From contig CALFUF010000166.1 of the NCBI GenBank assembly GCA_937916405.1, positions 1 to 37,292 on the forward strand: a stretch of 37,292 nt of DNA, read 5' to 3'. The position numbers and the translations under genes are program-made. Origin of the DNA: an uncultured Prevotella sp. (GTDB lineage: Bacteria; Bacteroidota; Bacteroidia; Bacteroidales; Bacteroidaceae). Under the pieces are notes generated by a model. The model worked only from the letters and a program-made list of their open reading frames with translations. It ran no database searches and had not been told where the DNA came from. Numbering within the stretch: position 1 is the first letter of the stretch; every line of letters begins with the position of its first letter. Below are positions 24,405-32,382 of this stretch, one piece after another.

Positions 24405-25526
24405 ATGATAACAAGTGACCAACTGAAGGATGTCTTGGATAGGACGGAGAAACTATACCGCTATCTGAAGATTGACGAGAAGAAAATAGAGTTCGAGGAG
24501 GAGGAACTTCGCACACAGGCTCCCGACTTCTGGGAAGACCAGAAGCGTGCCGAGGAGCAGATGAAGAAGGTGAAGGCTATCAAGAAATGGATTGATGGCT
24601 ATAACGAGGTGCGTAATGCCGCTGATGAGCTTCAACTCGCTTTCGACTTCTACAAGGAGGAGATGGTGACGGAAGAGGAGGTGGATCATGATTACCGCCG
24701 TGCTATCCAGTTGATAGAGGGACTGGAGCTCAAGAACATGCTCCGCCAGAAAGAGGACCCTATGGAGTGCGTCCTCAAAATCAACTCCGGCGCTGGTGGT
24801 ACTGAGAGCCAGGACTGGGCATCCATGCTGATGCGTATGTACCAGCGATGGGCAGAGGCACACGGCTATAAGGTCAGTATCTCCAACCTGCAGGACGGTG
24901 ACGAGGCGGGTATCAAGAGTGTGACGATGCAGATAGAGGGTGGCGAGTTCGCCTATGGCTATCTGAAGAGTGAGAATGGTGTCCACCGGCTGGTGCGTGT
25001 CTCTCCCTTCAATGCCCAAGGCAAGCGTATGACCTCTTTCGCCTCCGTCTTTGTGACCCCGTTGGTGGATGATACCATCGAGGTGTATGTCGACCCGGCG
25101 AAGCTCTCGTGGGATACCTTCCGCTCCAGTGGTGCCGGTGGTCAGAATGTCAATAAGGTGGAGTCGGGTGTCCGTCTGCGTTACTGGTATACCGATCCTG
25201 ATACAGGGGAGGAAGAGGAGATCCTCATCGAGAATACAGAGACGCGCGACCAACCGAAGAATAAGGAGCGCGCCATGGCACTGCTCCGCTCCCAGCTTTA
25301 CGACCGTGCCATGAAGAAACGGTTAGAGGCTCAGGCGAAGATAGAGGCTGGCAAGAAGAAGATAGAATGGGGCTCACAGATCCGCTCGTATGTCTTCGAT
25401 GACCGTCGGGTAAAAGACCATCGTACCAACTACCAGACCACGGATGTCGATGGGGTGATGGATGGAAAAATCGACGATTTCATCAAGGCTTACCTGATGG
25501 AATTTCCTTCATCGGACAATGAATAA
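24405..25526 (+). CDS. prfB: Peptide chain release factor 2
   Basis: A 373-aa class I release factor that terminates translation at UAA and UGA. The tripeptide anticodon region contains SPF (about 200-202) and the peptidyl-hydrolysis motif GGQ is at about 245-247 within SSGAGGQNVNKVESG. The usual autoregulatory +1 frameshift site (CUU UGA) near codon 25 is absent. The region reads RYLKID continuously in one frame, so this gene does not use that control. It is bracketed by two heptad-repeat elements. The last codons (AAT GAA) and the TAA stop coincide with the first heptads of the downstream element, so the C-terminal tail may have been reshaped by it. Confidence 0.96.
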   Translation: MITSDQLKDVLDRTEKLYRYLKIDEKKIEFEEEELRTQAPDFWEDQKRAEEQMKKVKAIKKWIDGYNEVRNAADELQLAFDFYKEEMVTEEEVDHDYRRAIQLIEGLELKNMLRQKEDPMECVLKINSGAGGTESQDWASMLMRMYQRWAEAHGYKVSISNLQDGDEAGIKSVTMQIEGGEFAYGYLKSENGVHRLVRVSPFNAQGKRMTSFASVFVTPLVDDTIEVYVDPAKLSWDTFRSSGAGGQNVNKVESGVRLRYWYTDPDTGEEEEILIENTETRDQPKNKERAMALLRSQLYDRAMKKRLEAQAKIEAGKKKIEWGSQIRSYVFDDRRVKDHRTNYQTTDVDGVMDGKIDDFIKAYLMEFPSSDNE

Positions 25527-25701
25527 TGAATAATTAGTAATGAGTAATTAGTAATTATGATTTGCTTGGAGTCTGAGAGAGAAACAATGATGGATGGTGG
25601 TTAACGAATATGAAGTATAATTAAAGTATAATCCGTAGTGAGCAGTATTGGTGATAGCAGAGTAATCATAATTACTCATTACTAATTACTCATTACTAAT
25701 T
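25518..25701. mobile_element. Gene-less heptad-inverted-repeat element (MITE-like)
   Basis: The left array is 25518-25562: units AATGAAT twice, AATTAGT, AATGAGT, AATTAGT, then AATTATGATT. The right array is 25664-25701, the inverse, with alternating AATTAGT/AATGAGT units and the inward end AATCATAATT. The arms match perfectly over three heptads plus the inward end, apart from one extra heptad on the right. The 101-bp interior has no ORF of note and no recognised RNA. The layout (7-bp tandem units, inward ATNATGATT end) is the same as in the 23904-24394 cassette, suggesting a non-autonomous relative. It begins inside the last codons of prfB. Confidence 0.6.
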
Positions 25702-25712
25702 GAAAAAAAACT

Positions 25713-25856
25713 ATGAGCAAGAAAAATCAAACTAAGCGTGAAGCCTACGCTAAGAAACAGGAAGAGAAGGGTAAGAAAGTTGTTGGTTGGATTTTCGGAG
25801 GACTGATTATCCTCGCTGTCATCTATCTGATCTGGACCTTCTCCATGATGGCTTAA
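25713..25856 (+). CDS. Small single-pass membrane protein (47 aa)
   Basis: A short ORF of 47 residues. A strongly basic, Lys/Gln-rich N-terminal half (MSKKNQTKREAYAKKQ...) is followed by one transmembrane helix (about 25-44, GWIFGGLIILAVIYLIWTF). Its TAA stop overlaps the ATG of the CYTH gene (TAATG), implying re-initiation coupling. It begins 12 bp after the right arm of the gene-less heptad element. Composition and coupling suggest a real gene with the N-terminus in the cytoplasm. No family function is recognised. Confidence 0.7.
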   Translation: MSKKNQTKREAYAKKQEEKGKKVVGWIFGGLIILAVIYLIWTFSMMA

Positions 25857-26329
25857 TGGCGAAAGAGATAGAACGCAAATTCTTAGTACTGAACGACTCC
25901 TACAAACAGGAGTCGTTCAGTCATAGCCATATCTGGCAGGGGTATATCTGTAGTGAGCGGGGACGGACAGTCCGTGTCCGCATCCGTGACGAACATGCTT
26001 ACCTCACGATAAAGGGTCCCAGCATCGATGGAGGACTCTCTCGTGACGAATTTGAGTATGAAATACCCTTGGACGATGGCAAAAGACTCCTGCTGTTATG
26101 CGAGCCAGGTATCATTGACAAGATCAGATGGCTCGTGAAAAGTGGGGAACATACCTTTGAGGTCGACGAGTTCTTTGGTGAAAATGAAGGTCTTGTCATG
26201 GCGGAAGTGGAGCTTTCTTCCGTTGAAGAGAGTCCAATTATTCCCGATTTCATCGGAAAAGAAGTGACTGGTGACCGCCGTTATTACAACTCCCAGTTAC
26301 GTCGTCATCCCTATCAGCATTGGGACTGA
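25856..26329 (+). CDS. CYTH-domain triphosphatase-like protein
   Basis: A 157-aa CYTH (triphosphate tunnel metalloenzyme) protein. The signature ExExK is at residues 4-8 (EIERK), followed by RTVRVRIRDEHAYLTIKG, EFEYEIP, FEVDEFFGENEGLVMAEVEL and a basic C-terminus. Related enzymes hydrolyse inorganic tripolyphosphate or thiamine triphosphate, and others are class IV adenylate cyclases. The short single-domain form and the EIERKFLV start favour inorganic triphosphatase. The frame opens at 25787, but the ATG at 25856 overlapping the upstream stop gives the canonical N-terminus. Codons 11-22 contain a perfect 13-bp hairpin. Confidence 0.9.
   Translation: MAKEIERKFLVLNDSYKQESFSHSHIWQGYICSERGRTVRVRIRDEHAYLTIKGPSIDGGLSRDEFEYEIPLDDGKRLLLLCEPGIIDKIRWLVKSGEHTFEVDEFFGENEGLVMAEVELSSVEESPIIPDFIGKEVTGDRRYYNSQLRRHPYQHWD
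25888..25921 (+). other. Perfect 13-bp hairpin inside the CYTH coding sequence
   Basis: ACTGAACGACTCC (25888-25900) and GGAGTCGTTCAGT (25909-25921) are exact inverse complements around an 8-nt loop. The hairpin lies 30 bp inside the ORF and has no following T-run. It could be an mRNA control structure or a protein-binding site. Chance occurrence is unlikely for a window this size. Confidence 0.7.
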
Positions 26330-26378
26330 ATAAACTTAAAATCCGTTTTTTTTCTTGTGTATACTGATTTTTTTTTTG

Positions 26379-26386
26379 TACATTTG
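26379..26386 (+). promoter_or_regulatory. Promoter -7 element of the large secreted protein
   Basis: TACATTTG matches TAnnTTTG. It implies a leader of roughly 60 nt, longer than most in the window. A TCTTG at 26353-26357, 21 bp upstream, is a partial -33 candidate. The leader has no recognised riboswitch. Confidence 0.55.
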
Positions 26387-26453
26387 CAAAATGATAAGCT
26401 GTTGTAAAATAAAAGAGATAAAATAAGGCACTACTAATTTTAACACAATAATT

Positions 26454-29400
26454 ATGCGTATGAAATTTTCTACTTTGATGGTTGCGGTCATGGCCGTTTT
26501 AATGACGCAACAGATGCAGGCTCAGGACTTCTCTGCAAAACAGGCTCGTCCGAAAGCTCATGTAATGAAAGGCATTCACTCTACAACACAGTTGAAGGCC
26601 GAAGTAAAAAAACCGACTAAATTGTTGCTAAAAGTCCAGAAGGCAAAGCTGGAGAAAGAAGCAAAGGCTGCAAAGATCCGCAAACCTTTTGCCGAACCTG
26701 CTCAGACAAGACAGCAGATTGCCGGTTCAAAGGAAAAACAGGTGAAGACCCCACTGCGTCCAAAAGACCGCAGCGTGCGTCCATTGCCATTCAAAGTGTC
26801 AACCCCCTTGAGGACTTTCCGAGCCAGTGGAGAGGTTGTAGATGAAAACGGTATCATCACCTCGCCAGCTCCAGGCACCCGTAAGGTATATTCCCGTTCA
26901 GGCTATGCCTATATCAACAACGATGGATTTGCTACCATCGAGCAAACGGGAACCATACAGATTGTGACTTGCGATGACGGTACAGTGTATGTTCGCAACA
27001 TCCTGTCAAACTATCCTACTGGTGCATGGGTAAAGGGCACACGAGAAGGTAACACCATCACGATCCCCGCAAAGCAACCTATTTATTTCAACGAAAATGC
27101 CTATGTCACTTTCAGTATCCGCTGGGGTGTTAATGATGGAATAGGTTTCAGCAACTACGACAGCTATAATAATGGTAATTTCACGTTTGTTGTCGATGAT
27201 GAGGCTCAGACGATGACGTTGCAGGATTCTTCGGACGAAATGTTCATGGGATTGTTCTGGGACGATGATGATGCTTTTGCTTGGCAGGGTGATTACCAGA
27301 CGGTATGGACTTATGCCAATGATTATGAGCCGATGTCCGTAAATGCTTTCGAGGTACCAGCAGGACTACAGACGGAAACATGGTATTTCAAAGGACATAC
27401 TGACGTGTCTGACGAGGTGTCACTACTTCATAAAGGTACCGTCATCATAGGTTTCAAAGATGATGATGTATATGTGAAGGGACTTTTTGAAGCCTATCCT
27501 GATTCCTGGATGAAAGGTAAGATAGATGGTACGGATGTGGTATTCAGTGGCTTACAACCATTAGGCGACGGGGAAACTGCCGTCTATGCGGTAGGTCACG
27601 ACAATGGTGACCTGGCAGATTTCCGTATGACGTATGACGCAGACAGTCATATCATGACAGCAACAAGAGAACTGCTTGCTAATACTGATAAGGAGAATGT
27701 GGTAGCACTGGTGCGCTTTGACGATCTGATAATCCAGCAGAGTGATCCTTTCGCTCCTATCGAGACACTGCCTTATGCTAATAATTTTGACACAAAAGAT
27801 GAATGGGATATGTTCACCATTATCGACAGCAATAGCGATGGCAGCACTTGGCAACGGTATATATCAGAAGGTAACGGGGAGGCTTCCTATCGGTATAATA
27901 GTGATAACAATGCCGACGACTGGCTCATGACACCAGCCGTCCGCTTGGAGGCTGGGAAGACTTATAGTTTCTCCATTGACGCCCATTGCTCGTCGAATGT
28001 CTACGTAGAGCGTGTAGAGGTGAAATTGGGTAATGCGGCTACCGCAGAGGCGATGACGACCAGTATTGTCGAGGTTACAGAACTGAAATCCGAGATCGCA
28101 GAGACTTTAGGTAATAAGTTCGTGACTGTTGCAGAGACTGGCAATTACTATTTCGGCATCCATGCCGTCAGTGATTACGACCAAGCATCATTGCGTGTCG
28201 ACAACCTGCTGATTAGTGAGACGGTCATGACGGCTCCTGCTGCTGTCACAGACCTGACGGTAACTGCTGACCCGGAGACCCCGATTGCTACCATCCAGTT
28301 CACTGCGCCATCCAAGACCATTGGTGGTAATGACCTGACTGGTAATATGACAAAGATAGAGTTGTTGCGTGATGGAGTTGTCATTAAGGAGTTTGAGGAC
28401 GTGGCTCCTGCTACAAAGTTGAGTTATGTGGATAATGACGAGGAGCTGACAGGTACTATATATAGGTATCAGGTGATTGCCTATAATGCTGACGGTCAGG
28501 GTGATAAGAGTGAAGTGGTCAGTGTGCGTCTGAACTATGTGTTCGATATTCCTTATATTGCCGATTTCACGCAAGATGCGGTGGGTGGACAATTCACGCA
28601 GATTAATGCGAATGATGACAATTCCCGTTGGGAGTGGGATGGCGGTATTCATGCTACCTATGAGTATAATTCTGAAATCCCAGCTGACGACTACCTTGTA
28701 TCACCAGCACTGCACATGGAAGCTGGCAAACGATACAATATTGTTGTGGATGCTGGTTCTGCAGGCTTTACAGAGCGTTTCGAGATACTTGTAGGACGTG
28801 AAGCGACAGCAGAAGGACTGAATGTAAAAGTGTTAGAGAATTGCGAGGTGACACTTGAAGACTCGAAGGAGTTTGAGGCAACCTTCGCAGCTAATGAGAC
28901 AGGTGCCTATTACGTTGCCGTTCACTGTATCTCTGATCCGGATATGTATGAGTTATGGATTAATAAGGTAACTGTCGAGTTTGCCCCAGAGGGTACAGCC
29001 CCTGCGGCACCAGAACTGACCATCACACCAGCAGATAAGGGTGTCAAGCAGGCTGTTATCTCCATCAAGGCACCAGAGAAGGATATAGACGGTGCCGATT
29101 TGACTGCTAATTTGACGAAGATAGAGCTATTGCGTGATGGTAACATCATCAAGGAATTTGAGGATATAGCACCAGGTGTAACACTTAGTTACACCGATGA
29201 AGACATAGAAATGTCTGGTGATTACACCTATCAGGTGATTCCTTATAATGCCAGCGGTATTGGCATGAAGACGGAAAAGACCACGGTATATGTCGGAGTG
29301 GATGTACCAATGCCTGTTGTCAGCGTGAAGGCTGTACCACAGGGTGATAAGGTGTTGCTGACATGGGATAAGGTCATTGAGGAAGGTAGGAATGGCGGTT

Positions 29401-31418
29401 ATGTTGATCCAGCCGAGGTGGAATACCTTGTTTATGCTTGTTATCCCAACAGTACCTATACCGATGATGTCGTTGAAACCGTCAAAAATGGTAATTCCAT
29501 TGAGTTGGAATTCAATACCAATGAGGGGGACCAAGGCTTCCAGATGTGGTGTGTGACAGCCCGCAATGAGGCAGGTGAGTCGTATCTGGATGATGATAAT
29601 GGCTCACAGGCAACCGTTGTGACGGGTGCGCCTTATGAGTTGCCATTAATCGAGGGCTTTGCTGGAGGTTCCTTACATTATTATTGGGACAGCAACAGTA
29701 TTCCGCTGACATTCGGACAATCAAGTGATGATGACGGGGTCGCTTTGGCTCTGACTGCATTGGAGAGCGGTGACATCTACCTGACATCGGGTAAGCTGAA
29801 TCTCAAAGATGCGACGAATCCCACTTTGTTCTTCGATGCGGCAGGCTTTGGTGTCAATACAGTGGATGTGATAGGCAGGATTGATGGTGGCGATGGCTTG
29901 AAACTTGCATCAGAGACAGTCACCACATCTGGCTATAAGAATGTCAAGGTGAGTCTGGATAAGCTGAAGGACGGTAGTTACGCTCAGGTCGGTATCACGG
30001 CGACCATTACCAATCCTACTGTAATCGACTATTGGGGTGACATAGAGGAAGAGGGCGATGCCTTGATCATTGACAATATCCGTATTATCGACTTGTTGGC
30101 TGACAACCTCAGCGTGGAACTGTCTGCTCCTTCCGATGTCCAAGCAGGTAAGAAAGCTACCCTGACAGCCGTTGTTACCAACTGGGGTGAGCATGCTGCC
30201 AAGGATTATACTGTCACCTTTGCGTTTGGCGATAAGGAATTATATACGGAGACAGTCAGTGATGAGCTGGCACCGTTCGCTACCAAAACGTTTACCACCG
30301 AACTGGCAGCCAGTGTCTTCGATGAGGCTGGTGATTACACCGTCAAGGTGGAGGTGGAATATGCCGCAGATTTGAAAACTGCCGATAATGTTGACGAGAA
30401 GACCGTTACCATCTCAGCTTCCGACATTCCTGCCCCAGGTAGTGTTACAGCAGAAAACACTGACGATGGCGTGACAGTCAGCTGGACTTCGCCGAGTGCG
30501 GGAGATTTCGAATATACGGAGACGTTTGATGATGCTGATGTCTTCACGACATTCAGTGTAGGAGGCATCACTGCATCACAGCATACTGGCACTATCGGTG
30601 AATGGACTCTCTATGATGGTACGGGAAGTGTAGTTTACAGTTGGCAAGACGCGAGCATCAGCTATGATAATAAGTATCAGCCATCAGCCTTTATGCCTTT
30701 CGATATCGCCAAGGCTGGATTCCCGAACGAGGTAGGTCATAGTGGAGCACAGGTGATGCTGTCTATGTGTCCAGCTACTGATGATGATGGTAATATAGCC
30801 GCTGCTGACCACTGGCTCATATCACCGGAGTTGCCTGGTATCGCTCAGCAAATCAGCTTCTATCTGCGAGCTATCACTGACCAATATGGTTTCGAGTCGT
30901 TTGAGGTGCTTGCCTCTAAGACTGACAACAATCCTGAGAGTTTTGAATTGGTGGAGAGTTTCTTCAGTGACGATATTGACTGGACAGAGTTCACGGCTAA
31001 TTTACCAGAAGGCACGAAGTACTTTGCTATCCGTCATACATCCACTGACATCTTTGGAATCATGGTTGATGACGTGACCTTTAAGTATGCGGGTGAGGTT
31101 ACCAGTTACAATATCTACTACGAGGGAACGCTGGTAGCTACCGTAGAAGGTGGTGTTACTACTTACACAGTTCCAGCAGACCAGATAGAGAAGGGCAGCC
31201 ATACCTTTGCCGTGACAGCCGTCTATGCCAATGGTCAAGAGTCTAAGCCTGTGACGACCACCATTGAGGTAACGACGGGTATTGAGAAAGTGATAACCGA
31301 TGGAAAGCCCGTGGATGTCTATACGCTTGACGGTCGTCTGGTGCGCAGTCAGGCAAAGTCACTTGACGGACTGAAGGGTGTATATATCATCAACGGTAAG
31401 AAGTACATCAAGAAGTAA
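26454..31418 (+). CDS. Large multimodular secreted adhesin-like protein with C-terminal sorting tail
   Basis: A 1654-aa exported protein. The signal peptide ends near AQAQ/D (about 24; ATG 26460 is an alternative start), then a Lys/Ala-rich linker to about 115. Two related beta-domains follow (about 138-290 and 295-425). Next come two tandem pairs of choice-of-anchor-J-like plus fibronectin-III-like domains (about 440-700 and 700-945). The rest is another Fn3 (about 950-1055), a further jelly-roll (about 1062-1215), a CARDB-like domain (about 1216-1325) and an Fn3 with an inserted anchor-J domain (about 1345-1605). The last 45 residues (VYTLDGRLV ... KGVYIINGKKYIKK) resemble the Por/T9SS sorting tail seen in Prevotella. 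No catalytic motif is visible, so binding to host or glycan surfaces is the likely role. Confidence 0.8.
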   Translation: MRMKFSTLMVAVMAVLMTQQMQAQDFSAKQARPKAHVMKGIHSTTQLKAEVKKPTKLLLKVQKAKLEKEAKAAKIRKPFAEPAQTRQQIAGSKEKQVKTPLRPKDRSVRPLPFKVSTPLRTFRASGEVVDENGIITSPAPGTRKVYSRSGYAYINNDGFATIEQTGTIQIVTCDDGTVYVRNILSNYPTGAWVKGTREGNTITIPAKQPIYFNENAYVTFSIRWGVNDGIGFSNYDSYNNGNFTFVVDDEAQTMTLQDSSDEMFMGLFWDDDDAFAWQGDYQTVWTYANDYEPMSVNAFEVPAGLQTETWYFKGHTDVSDEVSLLHKGTVIIGFKDDDVYVKGLFEAYPDSWMKGKIDGTDVVFSGLQPLGDGETAVYAVGHDNGDLADFRMTYDADSHIMTATRELLANTDKENVVALVRFDDLIIQQSDPFAPIETLPYANNFDTKDEWDMFTIIDSNSDGSTWQRYISEGNGEASYRYNSDNNADDWLMTPAVRLEAGKTYSFSIDAHCSSNVYVERVEVKLGNAATAEAMTTSIVEVTELKSEIAETLGNKFVTVAETGNYYFGIHAVSDYDQASLRVDNLLISETVMTAPAAVTDLTVTADPETPIATIQFTAPSKTIGGNDLTGNMTKIELLRDGVVIKEFEDVAPATKLSYVDNDEELTGTIYRYQVIAYNADGQGDKSEVVSVRLNYVFDIPYIADFTQDAVGGQFTQINANDDNSRWEWDGGIHATYEYNSEIPADDYLVSPALHMEAGKRYNIVVDAGSAGFTERFEILVGREATAEGLNVKVLENCEVTLEDSKEFEATFAANETGAYYVAVHCISDPDMYELWINKVTVEFAPEGTAPAAPELTITPADKGVKQAVISIKAPEKDIDGADLTANLTKIELLRDGNIIKEFEDIAPGVTLSYTDEDIEMSGDYTYQVIPYNASGIGMKTEKTTVYVGVDVPMPVVSVKAVPQGDKVLLTWDKVIEEGRNGGYVDPAEVEYLVYACYPNSTYTDDVVETVKNGNSIELEFNTNEGDQGFQMWCVTARNEAGESYLDDDNGSQATVVTGAPYELPLIEGFAGGSLHYYWDSNSIPLTFGQSSDDDGVALALTALESGDIYLTSGKLNLKDATNPTLFFDAAGFGVNTVDVIGRIDGGDGLKLASETVTTSGYKNVKVSLDKLKDGSYAQVGITATITNPTVIDYWGDIEEEGDALIIDNIRIIDLLADNLSVELSAPSDVQAGKKATLTAVVTNWGEHAAKDYTVTFAFGDKELYTETVSDELAPFATKTFTTELAASVFDEAGDYTVKVEVEYAADLKTADNVDEKTVTISASDIPAPGSVTAENTDDGVTVSWTSPSAGDFEYTETFDDADVFTTFSVGGITASQHTGTIGEWTLYDGTGSVVYSWQDASISYDNKYQPSAFMPFDIAKAGFPNEVGHSGAQVMLSMCPATDDDGNIAAADHWLISPELPGIAQQISFYLRAITDQYGFESFEVLASKTDNNPESFELVESFFSDDIDWTEFTANLPEGTKYFAIRHTSTDIFGIMVDDVTFKYAGEVTSYNIYYEGTLVATVEGGVTTYTVPADQIEKGSHTFAVTAVYANGQESKPVTTTIEVTTGIEKVITDGKPVDVYTLDGRLVRSQAKSLDGLKGVYIINGKKYIKK

Positions 31419-31470
31419 GAAAGTACGGTAGCGTCAGGATATTTCTGACCGAGCTGGTACTACATGATCA

Positions 31471-31529
31471 TCAGTCGGTAACTGAGCACTCTTCAGTTAC
31501 CGACTGATTGTTGTTCAGTTACCGACTGA
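31471..31529 (+). repeat. Three-arm inverted/direct repeat with two possible hairpins
   Basis: TCAGTCGGTAACTGA (31471-31485) is followed by its exact inverse complement twice (31493-31507 and 31515-31529). Both spacers are 7 nt. The first arm can pair with either of the other two. The site lies 53 bp after the stop of the large secreted protein, so it may serve as its terminator, but no T-run follows directly. Confidence 0.75.
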
Positions 31530-31561
31530 CTATGGGTTAAATCTTAAAATTGGCTTTTCCT

Positions 31562-31592
31562 TTTGCGCGTACGGAAAAATAATGTATATTTG
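31562..31592 (+). promoter_or_regulatory. Promoter of the exported-protein/subtilase unit
   Basis: TTTG (31562-31565), 19-bp spacer, TATATTTG (31585-31592). This is a full match to the Bacteroidota -33/-7 consensus and lies about 40 bp before the ATG at 31640. The three following genes have gaps of 15-20 bp and are probably co-transcribed from here. Confidence 0.7.
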
Positions 31593-31639
31593 CACCCGAA
31601 AAGCTGATAAATAATATTTTTAGACAAACACATGATAGT

Positions 31640-32362
31640 ATGAAAAAAGTACAACTACTAATGATGATGGTGTGCCTGATGACACTAACTGCACAGGCGC
31701 AGACGAAGTTTTGTTTAAGTTATGCTGACTACAAGGCTGACCAGTGGAAGTCCTACGAGGAGTTGATTCCAGGCAAGGAGCCTGACTCCATCCGCGTGAA
31801 GTATGACGGTCAGGATTTTAAACTCAGGACATCGGACAAAGAGGTGAATAACGTCATCAAGAAGGATGTGTTCATGATGACTATTGACAAACAGTTGTTT
31901 ATCAACCAGCGTTTCCTGCGTGACGAGAATGGTGGCATCCTGCCCGTCAACAACTACCTGCGCGCCCTTCCTTACAAGGGCAACAAACTGTTGGTGGTTA
32001 GTTATCATGTGACTTTGGGAGATGTTCTGGACTTGGTGAATATCGGTCTTGACATCGCGCTGCTTGCCACCGGGCATACCACCTGGGGAAGTATCTTCCT
32101 CGCTACCGACCTGTTGCTGACCAACGATGACCTGATGCAGAACCATATCCTGTATCTGGTGGACAAGGAGCCAAATGCGAAAGGCAAGTATATCATGACC
32201 CGTCTGAACGATGCTTTCATGGAGAAACTGCTGCGTGACGACCCCCTCACCTTCGAGCAGTATTACGGACGAAACAAGAAGGGTGACCGCCAGTCTGCCG
32301 CCAATATCCTGCCTATTCTCGTGAAGAAGGACCTGATACAAGACTATCATCATAAGAAGTAA
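31640..32362 (+). CDS. Exported protein of unknown function
   Basis: 240 aa. The N-terminus (MKKVQLLMMMVCLMTLTAQAQ) is a clear signal peptide. The mature part is mixed, with a soluble first half (KEPDSIRVKYDGQDFKLRT, INQRFLRDENGG) and a central hydrophobic stretch (about 128-155, VLDLVNIGLDIALLATGHTTWGS) that could be a buried helix or a membrane-associated segment. The C-terminus is basic. I do not recognise the family. It starts a tight unit with the subtilase-like gene (20-bp gap) and the S37-like lipoprotein gene, so it may assist in their export, folding or control. Confidence 0.75.
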   Translation: MKKVQLLMMMVCLMTLTAQAQTKFCLSYADYKADQWKSYEELIPGKEPDSIRVKYDGQDFKLRTSDKEVNNVIKKDVFMMTIDKQLFINQRFLRDENGGILPVNNYLRALPYKGNKLLVVSYHVTLGDVLDLVNIGLDIALLATGHTTWGSIFLATDLLLTNDDLMQNHILYLVDKEPNAKGKYIMTRLNDAFMEKLLRDDPLTFEQYYGRNKKGDRQSAANILPILVKKDLIQDYHHKK

Positions 32363-32382
32363 AAGACAATAAGTGCAAAGCT

